From the NCBI RefSeq assembly GCF_012034245.1, contig NZ_JAATEO010000002.1, positions 1 to 64,000 on the forward strand: a DNA stretch of 64,000 nucleotides, given 5' to 3'. The stretch's first letter is position 1, and each line of letters starts with the position of its first letter. A model generated the notes under the pieces. The model ran no database searches, was not told the DNA's origin, and worked only from the letters and a program-made list of their open reading frames with translations. Of the stretch, positions 30,596-38,869 are shown piece after piece. The translations under genes and the position numbers were made by a program. The stretch is from Micromonospora thermarum. Lineage in GTDB: Bacteria; Actinomycetota; Actinomycetes; Mycobacteriales; Micromonosporaceae.

Positions 30596-33361
30596 TCACC
30601 TGTCGGCAAGGTTGCTCCGAAGCCGGTGGGCGAGCGAGACGGTCGCTTCCTGGGGTTCGGCGTCGAGGTCGGCGAGGGCTTTGGTCAGGGCGCGCAGGAC
30701 GGTGCGGATGCCGTCGGCGTCGCCGAGGGCGTGGCGGGCGTGCATGGCGCGGGTGTAGAGCGCTTCGTTATAGCGGTCGAGGCCGATGGCCTTGTCGAGC
30801 AGGTCCGATGCGCTCTGCGGGTCAGAGTCGATGAGATCGTCGGCGAGCAGGAGGTGCGCTTCGGTGCCCCAGCGACGGACGGTCTCGCGGTGTGGCTGGA
30901 GCCATTCGTAGTCTTGGCCGTCTGCCAGTGGGGCGGTGTAGAGGTCGCAGGCGGCGGTGAGCAGTTCCCGGCGGCGTGGGCCGGTGGCGATGGTGGCCGT
31001 GCGCAACAGGTCGCGAAGCGTCCAGACGTCGACGTCGACGGTTGCTGGGTCGAGTCGGTAGCGTCCGGCGGTCTTGATGACGTAGGCGCTCCTCGTGTCC
31101 GCCGTGCCGGCGCGGCCCAGGACGTGTCGCAGGTTGCTGGCGTTGGTGTGGACGCGTTGGTCGGCTTGGCTGATGCGGGCGTCGGGTTCGAGATATTCGC
31201 CGATGTCGCGGGTGGTGGCTCCGTCGGGGTGGCAGGCGAGGAACACTGCGAGTTCGAGGGCTTTGGCTCGCAGCGGCCGGCCGGGTTGGGTGATGTTGTC
31301 GATCCGCGGCTGTCCGAGCACCCGCAGCTGAGCCTTACCAGTGCTCGCATCAGCAGCCGGCGTGGTGGGCGGGGCGGGCTGGCCGGTGGGCTTGGAGTCG
31401 GTTCGGCTGGCGTGCAGGGGGACGACCGTGACCGGTGCAGCGGGTGACGCGACGGCGCACGGTTCACCGGTCTGCGCCTCGCGCAGGGTCGTGAGGATCT
31501 GGATCGCCGTGGTGTGCTCGAGTACGGGCAGGCGCGGTGGCACCGGTTCGGCCGTTTGCCCGGACACGAGGGTGGTGTGGCCGTCCGGGGCGACGTCGAT
31601 GGTGGCGCCGTGGGCCCATTCGCCGAGCAGGAGTGCGGACACGTCCAGGTCGCCGCCGAGGGCGAGAGCGGCCTTGGCCCGCATGCGGGCTTCCGCGGGT
31701 GGGGTGTGGGTGATGAGCACCGCTGGTGGCAGCGCTTCCTCGTCGGGGGCCTGCTGCCGGAGGGTGTCCAGGTCCGTGAGGGCGTGCTCGTCGAGGATGC
31801 GGCTGCGGTGCAGGAGTTTGGCCTCGATCACGGTGAGCGCGTCATCGATGCTGTCGACGACGTGCAGCCGTGGCCACGGGTTCAGGGCCGCCGCGTCGGG
31901 GCCGAGCAGTTGTTCCAGGGTGGCGGCGTCAATGATGACTTCGCCGAGGGCGTGAGGCTGGTGCGGGCCCCCGGATGCCAGGACCGCGACGAGGGTGGCG
32001 CGGGCGGCGGCGTGCGCGCCGTCTCCGACGATGCCGGTTCCGCCAGCCGGCAGCGGCGCGAGGTCGGGCACGGGTGCGGGCGGCTCGGTGTCGTGGCTCT
32101 CGGGATTCGGCAGTTTGGGGTTGCGGGCGACGGCGCGGCGCAGGTGGAGCACCGGCGGTGGCGGCTGCGTGGGTGGGTCGGCGTCGGGCTCGCCGGTGTA
32201 TCGGCGGCGGCGTTGTGCCCAGACCAGCGCAGCGGCAGCGCTGATCGCGGCGGCGAGTGACCAGGGCAGCCAGTCCGACGGGGATAGCTGCACACCGTGC
32301 TCGTCGGTGGCCACGGTCGGGCTGCGCGTGTCACTGATATCCGGCCCACCGGAGGGCGTCGCTGACGCGCTGGGGCTGGGCGTCGCAGGTGGGGTGGGCG
32401 AGGTGGGTTGTGGCGCACTCGGAGCTGTCGACGGTGCGCCGCTGGGGTTCGCTGCTGCGTTGTGATCAGGTGTGGGGGGCGGCACGGTGGGGCTCGGCGC
32501 GTCAGGTGTGGGACTCGGCGATGCCGACGGGGGCGTGGTCGCGGGTGGTGGCGTGGGCGCTGCGGGCGGCGTCGCCGGTGCGGCACTCGTCGGCGGGCGG
32601 GCGTCGGCAGGGAGCCGCAGGTCCCAGCCGGGGTAGATGAGGTCACAGTCGCGCAGGGTGCCGCCGGTTCGGGGGAAGTGACGGTGCTTGTTCAGCCGGC
32701 AGATCTCCGGCCACCGGTCCGCGTCACCGAGCCACTCCTTCGCGATCTTGGAGAGGGTGTCGTGGCGCTCGACGGTGTACAGGTAGCGGGTGTCGGCGAC
32801 GCGGATCAGTACGGGTCCTCGTGCGACGGCCTGCCGAGGTATCACGGCGCCGCTGTCAGTGGCAGCGACGGCCGTCGGCTGGTCGCTGCCGACGGCGGCG
32901 TGGACTGGGCCGGTGGAGGTGACGGCGATCGCGGCGGTGCCGGCCAGGCCGAACACGAGCCGGTGCAGCGGAGCGGGAAGCCGCAGTGCCGGGACCCGCC
33001 ACCGCGTCACCACCGCGACCAGTTCGGTCACGAGGAGCAGGGCGAACACGGCCCAGAGCAGCCACAGCGCCCACACGGCCATGCCTGCGAGGACGGTCGG
33101 GGTGAAGCGTCCACTCGGCTGGTCGAACCAGACGGCGACCTGCGACCACGACGGCAGCCGCCGCAGCGGATCACCACCGACCACCCACAACAACACGGGC
33201 ACCCCGGCCAGAAACACCACCGCACCCACGACAGCCCGGACCAGCCGGGCCGCCGACCGGCCGGCCCGAGGGCGACGGGCCGTCTCGGGTGGGGTGTAGA
33301 CGGTGGGCCGCGCGCCGTACTCAGCCAGCCGGCGAGCCTTGTCCGGGGACTCCTGTGGCAC
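30596..33361 (-). CDS. Membrane LysM protein with C-terminal winged helix and BTAD
   Basis: A 921-residue protein. GTG 33361 is chosen because GGGGGAGG lies five bases upstream. Two or three membrane helices occupy about residues 35-130 (VVGAVVFLAGVPVLLWVVGG and VLAGMAVWALWLLWAVFALL). A LysM motif follows at about 195-240 (LYTVERHDTLSKIAKEWLGD, WPEICRLNKH), then a Pro/Ser/Thr-rich wall-spanning linker, another helix (LPWSLAAAISAAAALVWAQR), and at the C-terminus a winged helix (LRVLGQPRIDNI, ALELAVFLACHPDGATTRDI) and a bacterial transcriptional activator domain. The layout suggests a membrane sensor of peptidoglycan with a cytoplasmic DNA-binding-type domain. Such proteins recur on actinobacterial ICEs. 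It is divergent from the Hsp70-like gene. Confidence 0.8.
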   Translation of the reverse strand: MPQESPDKARRLAEYGARPTVYTPPETARRPRAGRSAARLVRAVVGAVVFLAGVPVLLWVVGGDPLRRLPSWSQVAVWFDQPSGRFTPTVLAGMAVWALWLLWAVFALLLVTELVAVVTRWRVPALRLPAPLHRLVFGLAGTAAIAVTSTGPVHAAVGSDQPTAVAATDSGAVIPRQAVARGPVLIRVADTRYLYTVERHDTLSKIAKEWLGDADRWPEICRLNKHRHFPRTGGTLRDCDLIYPGWDLRLPADARPPTSAAPATPPAAPTPPPATTPPSASPSPTPDAPSPTVPPPTPDHNAAANPSGAPSTAPSAPQPTSPTPPATPSPSASATPSGGPDISDTRSPTVATDEHGVQLSPSDWLPWSLAAAISAAAALVWAQRRRRYTGEPDADPPTQPPPPVLHLRRAVARNPKLPNPESHDTEPPAPVPDLAPLPAGGTGIVGDGAHAAARATLVAVLASGGPHQPHALGEVIIDAATLEQLLGPDAAALNPWPRLHVVDSIDDALTVIEAKLLHRSRILDEHALTDLDTLRQQAPDEEALPPAVLITHTPPAEARMRAKAALALGGDLDVSALLLGEWAHGATIDVAPDGHTTLVSGQTAEPVPPRLPVLEHTTAIQILTTLREAQTGEPCAVASPAAPVTVVPLHASRTDSKPTGQPAPPTTPAADASTGKAQLRVLGQPRIDNITQPGRPLRAKALELAVFLACHPDGATTRDIGEYLEPDARISQADQRVHTNASNLRHVLGRAGTADTRSAYVIKTAGRYRLDPATVDVDVWTLRDLLRTATIATGPRRRELLTAACDLYTAPLADGQDYEWLQPHRETVRRWGTEAHLLLADDLIDSDPQSASDLLDKAIGLDRYNEALYTRAMHARHALGDADGIRTVLRALTKALADLDAEPQEATVSLAHRLRSNLADR

Positions 33362-33524
33362 TCTGCCTCCCCCGCCTGCCCGATGGTGACGTTCCTTCCG
33401 CATACACGAGGATGCACGTCGATGACCATCCCGTGGAGAAGGATTCTCACCATGCGCGCACAAAGGATCACTGCGCGGGACGGTGGTTGACGGTCCAACG
33501 GCTACTCGGGTGAGACTGCCGCAC

Positions 33525-35441
33525 ATGCCAAGCGGGGGCGCACGACTGTCGATCGACCTCAGCTCGCCGGCCATCGCCGCGACCGTCGACCGTCACGGCG
33601 CGCGGATTCCCGTCATGCTCGACGGCCGGCTCGCCATGCCGCGCGGCGTCGCCCTCGACCCCGCCGGCAATCTCTACCTCGGCGTGCCCTCAGCCAACAC
33701 CCCGCCGCCGGGCCACCAGTTCGTACCCGACCCGCTGGACCTGCTCGGCACCACAGACACCAGCCGCCCCGTCGACGCCGTCGAGGTGCTCGCCACACTG
33801 CTGCGACACGTCACCGGCCAGGCCGCCAAACAGGTCGGTGAACCGATCGTCACGCTCACCCTGACCATCCCGTCCAGCTGGGGACCACGCCGACGCGACC
33901 AGCTCATCGAAGCGGCGTCCCGCGCCGGAATATCGGCCCCCACCATGGTCACCGCACCAGCAGCCCTCGCCGCCCACGCCCAAGCTCACGGGCTCACCGC
34001 CCCGGACGGATCGTGCCTGCTGATCTGCCAGGCCGGCCGCCACCCGGTCACCCTGACCGTCCTCCAGGTCAACAGCGACGGATACCGAGAGCTGGCCACC
34101 CGAGCGATCGACCCACCGGGCGACCTGAACCAGGTTCTCGCCCAGCGGATCGTCGAGGCCGCCACCGCCCACGACGACCCACTACGCGTCGACATCGCCG
34201 ACCAGACTCAGGACGGCCGAGTCCTGCTGGAATCCGTCCGCCAGGCCCGACAACTCCTCGCCACACAGGACCGCGCCCCGGTCCTGCTCCCCGCGCCCCG
34301 CACACCCACGGTCATCACCCGCGACGACGTCGCGACCGCCACGCAGCCCCTTCTCGACACGGTGCACGACGCGGTCCGCGACACCCTCGACACCGCCGAC
34401 ATCAACCCCCAGCACCTCGCCGGCGTCATCCTCCGCGAAACCGAACCGATACCCGGCCTGCACGACCGGCTCACCACCGCGACCGGCCTCGCCCCCGCCG
34501 TCCTGCGCGACCAGTCCCACGTCCTCGCTGACGGCGCCCTCGCCCTCACCGCACCACACCATGACGCACGCACCGCCGCTGACAGTCACCTGCCGCGCGT
34601 GCGACTACGCGTCCGGGACCTGACCAGCGCCACCGTGCTCACCGCCTGCTCACTCGCCCTACTCCTGCAAGCAGTCCTCACCGCCGACATCACGACCGTC
34701 GAGTACCGGATCATCGGCGTGCGCACCTCCCTACCCCAACTCGGCACCGCCGGCGCGCTCGCCATGCTCACCGCATTCGCCGTAGCACACCTCGCCCCCA
34801 CCACCTGGCTCGCCGGAACACCCACCACGCCAACACCCGAACCCGCCACCGGCAGCCTCATCCGACGCGGATACCTCGCCGCCGCCGTCGGCGGTGCCAT
34901 TGCCGCCGCCCTCTACGGCCTCGCCACCGGCACCTCCGTCGGATACGACTACAGCCCCTACCTCAGATGGACCCTCGGCTCCGCCCTACCACTCGCTGTG
35001 TGCGCCACCGTCATCGCCGCCACCGCACCCCGCATCCCCGCCACCGACCTGCCCACCTGGCTCAAACACACCAGACCCGCAGTCCTACACGCCGCCATCG
35101 CCACCGCCGGCATCTACCTCATGCGCGCAGCCCTCACCATCACGCCACCCGTCGACTGGACCGGCATGCCCGGCCTCATCGGCAGCACCGGAGCAGCCCT
35201 CCTCGGCATCGCCACCGCCATGACCGCCACCCGAAGCCGCACCATCCGCACCATCACCGCACCCGGCCTCGCCATCGGCTACGCCATCGTCTTCACCAGC
35301 AACACCAGCGGCGCACTCACCGTCGGCTACCTCATCGCCGTCACCTGGTGGTCAATACGGCTGGCCGGACACACGCTCCGCCTCGCGTTCCCCGCCGCAG
35401 GTGCGGCGCTGCGCCGCCTGACCGACGGTCGAAGCGACTGA
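33525..35441 (+). CDS. Membrane-anchored Hsp70/actin-fold ATPase-like protein
   Basis: A protein of about 638 residues. The N-terminal 360 residues resemble a divergent DnaK ATPase domain: RLSIDLSSPAIAATV (first phosphate loop region), PIVTLTLTIPSSWGPRRRDQ, LIEAASRAGISAPTMVTAPA ALAAH and DGSCLLICQAGRHPVTLTVL (second loop). From residue about 370 come six or more hydrophobic helices (VLTACSLALLLQAVLT, GALAMLTAFAVAHLAP, YLAAAVGGAIAAALYGLATG, and others). The start is uncertain: ATG 33525, GTG 33510 or GTG 33483. It is divergent from the LysM-BTAD gene, with only 163 bases between, and the pair probably works together at the envelope, perhaps for transfer or stress control. Confidence 0.65.
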   Translation: MPSGGARLSIDLSSPAIAATVDRHGARIPVMLDGRLAMPRGVALDPAGNLYLGVPSANTPPPGHQFVPDPLDLLGTTDTSRPVDAVEVLATLLRHVTGQAAKQVGEPIVTLTLTIPSSWGPRRRDQLIEAASRAGISAPTMVTAPAALAAHAQAHGLTAPDGSCLLICQAGRHPVTLTVLQVNSDGYRELATRAIDPPGDLNQVLAQRIVEAATAHDDPLRVDIADQTQDGRVLLESVRQARQLLATQDRAPVLLPAPRTPTVITRDDVATATQPLLDTVHDAVRDTLDTADINPQHLAGVILRETEPIPGLHDRLTTATGLAPAVLRDQSHVLADGALALTAPHHDARTAADSHLPRVRLRVRDLTSATVLTACSLALLLQAVLTADITTVEYRIIGVRTSLPQLGTAGALAMLTAFAVAHLAPTTWLAGTPTTPTPEPATGSLIRRGYLAAAVGGAIAAALYGLATGTSVGYDYSPYLRWTLGSALPLAVCATVIAATAPRIPATDLPTWLKHTRPAVLHAAIATAGIYLMRAALTITPPVDWTGMPGLIGSTGAALLGIATAMTATRSRTIRTITAPGLAIGYAIVFTSNTSGALTVGYLIAVTWWSIRLAGHTLRLAFPAAGAALRRLTDGRSD

Positions 35442-35531
35442 CGAGTCCCACCGCGCAGCCGACCGGTGTGACCGGCGTCATCGAAGAGCCGAACGCACGA
35501 GGGAGTAGCTGTCGCCCATGCGTAAACGGCC

Positions 35532-35573
35532 GGGAGGCCCCACCGGGTTCTGCGTCCTCGGTGGGGGCTTCCC
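35532..35573 (+). terminator. Hairpin downstream of the Hsp70-like gene
   Basis: GGGAGGCCCCACCG (35532-35545) pairs with CGGTGGGGGCTTCCC (35559-35573) except for one bulge and one G-T pair. It lies 90 bases after the Hsp70-like stop. Confidence 0.5.
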
Positions 35574-35601
35574 ACACACCCGTGTCGTCGTACTACGACG
35601 A

Positions 35602-35641
35602 GCGGATGGCCCGCAGAGTGCGCGCTCTGCGGGCCATCCGC
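35602..35641 (+). promoter_or_regulatory. 17-bp perfect hairpin before the 35667 peptide
   Basis: GCGGATGGCCCGCAGAG (35602-35618) and CTCTGCGGGCCATCCGC (35625-35641) are exact complements, followed by TTTCGCC. The AAGGAGG of the next start lies 13 bases further on. It may be a terminator or a leader element. Confidence 0.6.
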
Positions 35642-35666
35642 TTTCGCCTATCCAAGGAGGTCAGCG

Positions 35667-35726
35667 ATGAACACCACTTTCACCCTTACGATTATCCTCG
35701 TAGTGCGACTGGCTGCCTATGGCTGA
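35667..35726 (+). CDS. Possible 19-residue hydrophobic peptide
   Basis: ATG 35667 follows AAGGAGG at seven bases, the best ribosome binding site in the region. It encodes MNTTFTLTIILVVRLAAYG, a short hydrophobic peptide, and stops at TGA 35724-35726, overlapping the start of the next gene at 35719. It may be a leader peptide that couples translation of the next gene, or a small membrane peptide. No similarity can be claimed at this length. Confidence 0.4.
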   Translation: MNTTFTLTIILVVRLAAYG

Positions 35727-36210
35727 TCCGCAGCGCCGAACACCGGGTACGCGAGCGACAGACTGCCCTCGAGAGCCAATAAGACAACGCCCGTCCCGCA
35801 CTGCCCGGATTAGAGACGCGAGCAGTCAGCGAACAACACCGCGATGCGACACCCCCCTCGCCGAAACGCCGCCTGGCCAGCGCGAATCTAAGGAGACGTT
35901 ACCGCCGGCCGTTCATCCGCTCCGCTTTCCGGACCCAGCTCTGATCGAATCCCACCCTGACTCGCCACCGCTCGGCGAGCGGATCGAGCCAGCCGGAGAG
36001 CCGGCGAAGGTGCGGGCGCTGATGCGAGTACGGCTTGCCGCGATGGCCGCGCCTCGGGACTCCGACGATGCGGAACTGGCCGCGCTGCGGGCCGTGCTGC
36101 GCGATGAGTCGCTGATGGCCCATGTGACAGCCAACGTGGACCGGTGGCCGCCGCTGACCGAGGAGCAACGAGACACCATCGCGTCGCTATGGCCGCCGCC
36201 GAGCCGTTAA
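35719..36210 (+). CDS. Conserved-type small ICE protein next to the integrase
   Basis: A protein of up to 163 residues from ATG 35719. The N-terminal 75 residues are Arg/Pro/Ser-rich and probably disordered or not translated. The C-terminal 75 residues look folded: AKVRALMRVRLAAMAAPRDS, AELAALRAVLRDESLMAHVT and NVDRWPPLTEEQRDTIASLW. The ending W-P-P-LTxEQRDxIAxL is one I recognise from short proteins next to actinobacterial integrases. The true start may be further in. It lies 61 bases from the convergent integrase stop. Confidence 0.5.
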   Translation: MADPQRRTPGTRATDCPREPIRQRPSRTARIRDASSQRTTPRCDTPLAETPPGQRESKETLPPAVHPLRFPDPALIESHPDSPPLGERIEPAGEPAKVRALMRVRLAAMAAPRDSDDAELAALRAVLRDESLMAHVTANVDRWPPLTEEQRDTIASLWPPPSR

Positions 36211-36271
36211 CGCCTGCACACCCATGGGGGAGCCCCACTTCAGGGCTCCCCCATCTGCGCTGATTCCGGAC

Positions 36272-37864
36272 CTACCGCGTGTCGGCCTGAAACTGAGGCG
36301 GAGTGCTGCCGAGCGAGTGTTTCGGGTCAACCCGGACCGAGGCGATGTCGAAGCGGCGGCCAGGGCGGGCGGACAGGATCGTCACGGTGCACAGCCGGTC
36401 CACGATGACCCGCTTGTCCGCCACCGGCATGTTCTTCCACGCCTTCACCGGGTCATGAGCGTTGACCACCTCCGCCAACGGGTCGTCGGTCACCGTCACG
36501 TTGAGCAGTTCGTCGATCTCGTTAATGCGGATGTTGGCGCGGCGGGTCGCAACGGCAACCTGTTCCCGAGTCCGCAACCCCATCACCTCGTCCTCGGCCA
36601 TCCGCGCCAGTGTCTGGCGCAGCGTCGCCTTCTCCGTCCGCAGGGCACCGGCGTCCACCTCGGGCGCGGCCGGAGCCAACAACTCGTACGCGCGAGGATG
36701 AGTGATCGCGTACATGACGTGGGCGAAGACCACCTCATCGGTCCGGTGGGCGTTGCGGGCCACGTGGTTGTACTCCCGGCACGTGTACCGAGGGTTCGTC
36801 CCGCCCCGGGTCACGTGACAGGTCGCAGGCTGCGTCGTCTCGGTGCCCGGCGGAGTACACCGCCCGCACCGGTAGATGCCCGTGCCTACCCAACGCGGCG
36901 GCGCGCCCCGTGCGGTCTGCCGCGCCGGATCCGTCAGCAGGGCGCGCACCGCCTCGAACGTCTCCGGCTGCACGATCGGTTCCCACGGCGCGCTCACCCC
37001 GTCAAGGATCTCACCTCGGTAGACGATCAGCCCGGCGTTACGCGGGCGCAGCAGCACATCGCGCAACGTCTCCGCCGACCATTTCGCACCGGTCACCGTC
37101 GGTACGTCCTTCTCCCGCAGTTCGGCGGCCAGCGCTCGCAGGCTCACCCCCTGCAAAAGCCGGCGTGAGCAGTCCGCGATCACGTCCGTCTCGCTCTTGA
37201 TCGGGGTGATCCCGGAGCGGCAGTCCCGGCCGCCGTGCCACGCGCACACCGCCTCGTCCAACCGTCCACCGTCCGGGACGATCTTCGGCGGTCCGGAGCA
37301 GAACCCGAACGGCCGCTTACCGCCGCCGTACTGGCCGTTGAGGGCCTGGCGCTCTCTCGCCGCGGCGACCCGCCGTGCGGTGTCCCGCGACGCCTTGTTG
37401 GCCACCAGCACCCGAATCTCCGCGTCGAAGTTGTCCCGGCCCTTCTCCATGTGCAACGACCCGGTGACCGACTCCACCACGATGTCGTGCGGTGAGTGGT
37501 CCACCACATCGATCAAGTCCTGCAAGTCCTTCGGATCACGAAACGCCCGATCCAGATCCAAACACAGCAAAGCGTTCGCGCGGCCTGCGGCGAGATCCGC
37601 CAACGCCTCCCGCAAATCAGGCCGGAACACGCGGTACTCCCGCCGCCCGTCCGGAAGCGTGATCTTGCGTCGCTTGTAGGCGGACAGACGCGGGTTCTTG
37701 ATCACCTTCCACACGTCCCACCCAAGTTCGTCAGCCTTGCCGTGCATACGGCGTAGCTGATCATCGAGTCCTAGAGGGATGCCTTCATCGGTGAGGTCCA
37801 CGTCTTCCCTGTTGTCAGACAGACGCGCTAGCAAGATCGCCCGGCGTCGTACGGCATTGGCCAT
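36272..37864 (-). CDS. Large serine recombinase (ICE integrase)
   Basis: A 530-residue large serine integrase. The catalytic domain (about 1-165) begins RRAILLARLSDN with Ser16 as the nucleophile, and continues with LLCLDLDRAFRDPKDLQDLI and DAEIRVLVANKASRDTARRV. A recombinase domain (about 180-300) contains GVSLRALAAELREKDVPTVT and WSAETLRDVLLRPRNAGLIV. A zinc ribbon follows (YRCGRC, then CHVTRGG and CREYNH), with a coiled-coil helical C-terminus. It integrates without host factors between attP and attB; excision would need a directionality factor, for which no candidate is obvious. ATG 37864 is chosen; ATG 37882 would add six residues. Its start lies about 25 bases from the yifB junction. 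Confidence 0.9.
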   Translation of the reverse strand: MANAVRRRAILLARLSDNREDVDLTDEGIPLGLDDQLRRMHGKADELGWDVWKVIKNPRLSAYKRRKITLPDGRREYRVFRPDLREALADLAAGRANALLCLDLDRAFRDPKDLQDLIDVVDHSPHDIVVESVTGSLHMEKGRDNFDAEIRVLVANKASRDTARRVAAARERQALNGQYGGGKRPFGFCSGPPKIVPDGGRLDEAVCAWHGGRDCRSGITPIKSETDVIADCSRRLLQGVSLRALAAELREKDVPTVTGAKWSAETLRDVLLRPRNAGLIVYRGEILDGVSAPWEPIVQPETFEAVRALLTDPARQTARGAPPRWVGTGIYRCGRCTPPGTETTQPATCHVTRGGTNPRYTCREYNHVARNAHRTDEVVFAHVMYAITHPRAYELLAPAAPEVDAGALRTEKATLRQTLARMAEDEVMGLRTREQVAVATRRANIRINEIDELLNVTVTDDPLAEVVNAHDPVKAWKNMPVADKRVIVDRLCTVTILSARPGRRFDIASVRVDPKHSLGSTPPQFQADTR

Positions 37865-37870
37865 GGCTAA

Positions 37871-38749
37871 ATGATGTGTCATAACCCGGTGTCCGGCAAG
37901 ACGATGCTCGCCGAACGGCTCCCGTCGGTCCTTCCCGAGCTGGACGACGACGCCGCGATGGAGGTGAGCGCGCTGCACTCGATCGCGGGCCTGATGCCAC
38001 CCGGTGGGCAGTTGATCCGTCGGCCGCCCTTCCAGGCGCCGCACCACACCGCGACCGTCCCGGCTCTGGTGGGCGGGGGCTCCGGCCTCGCGCGTCCGGG
38101 CGCGGTCTCGCTGGCCCACCGCGGCGTTCTCTTCCTGGACGAAGCTCCCGAGTTCGGCAAGGGTGCGCTGGACGCACTGCGGCAACCTCTGGAACACGGC
38201 CTGGTCCGGTTGGCGCGGTCCCGGGGCGCCGCCGAGTACCCGGCCCGCGTGCAGCTCGTCCTGGCCGCCAACCCGTGCCCCTGCGCGAAACCGTCCGGGG
38301 TCGTCACCTGCGAGTGCTCGCCCCTGACCCGCCGGCGTTACCTGGGGCGTCTCTCCGGCCCGCTGCTCGACCGGATCGACGTCCAGGTCACCGTGCAGCC
38401 CATCCGCGCGGCAGAGCTGACGGAGGTCGCCGGTGCCGGCGAGTGCTCGGCAGCCGTGGCGGCCCGGGTGGCGGCGGCCCGGGCGGCGGCAGCAGCCCGC
38501 TGGTCGGGTCTCGGCCGGCGGATCAACGCGGAGCTGCCCGGCCCGGTGCTGCGTCGCGCGCCGTGGTGCCTGCCGGCCCGGGACACCCGGGAGCTGCGTG
38601 CCCGCCTCGACGCCGGCTCGCTCTCGGCCCGGGGTTTCGACCGGGTGCTCCGGCTCGCCTGGACCATCGCCGACCTGGACGGCCGGGACCGCCCGGACGC
38701 CGACGACGTCCGCGAGGCGATCGGGCTGCGCACCGGGGAGGCGCTGTGA
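37871..38749 (+). pseudogene. yifB: 3' part of yifB/comM (Mg-chelatase-like AAA ATPase), truncated by the ICE
   Basis: The 292-residue frame codes for the AAA part and C-terminal domain of YifB/ComM: SGKTMLAERLPSVLPELDDD, IAGLMPPGGQLIRRPPFQAP, GVLFLDEAPEFGKGALDALR (Walker B), VLAANPCPC, DRIDVQVTVQ and a helical end. The N-terminal Lon-like domain and the GPPG of Walker A are missing; the P-loop reads NPVSGKT. Whole YifB is about 500 residues. The ICE supplies an in-frame ATG at 37871 or 37874, so a headless product could be made but should not bind ATP normally. It is followed by dprA in the usual order. The rest of the gene should lie at the far left end of the element. Confidence 0.9.
37885..37905. 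other. Probable right attachment junction of the ICE
   Basis: Sequence typical of yifB resumes at GTCCGGCAAGACG (about 37891), the code for the GKT of the P-loop. The six codons before it do not match the conserved GPPG of the family. The crossover must lie near 37885-37893, 20-30 bases from the integrase start. Confidence 0.6.
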
Positions 38750-38869
38750 GCACCGGTGCACGCCACGACACCACACCACCGCCACAAAGGAAGTCGAGCG
38801 GCCCAAAGGCTCGGCGGCCCTGGCTATGGCGGCCGCACCGAGCCGCTACACGAGGACAGGAGAGGTGAC

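Larger units (their letters stand above)
1..37890. mobile_element. Integrative and conjugative element (left end outside window) inserted in yifB
   Basis: The block carries a large serine recombinase at its right end (36272-37864), a type IV secretion operon (11072-17387) with PrgI-, VirB4- and VirD4-type proteins, a Replic_Relax protein, a cell-wall hydrolase and many small accessory genes. Immediately right of the integrase start, sequence coding for the C-terminal part of YifB/ComM begins in mid P-loop, so the right junction is near 37885-37905. The matching 5' half of yifB and the left attachment site are not in the window, so the element is larger than 37.9 kb. The exact core cannot be set without the left end. 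Confidence 0.85.

Noticed and set aside
34967..35782. Open frame of 271 codons across the end of the Hsp70-like gene
   Set aside because: Its first half is a His/Arg-rich shadow of the Hsp70-like gene, and no start lies in the later part with support.
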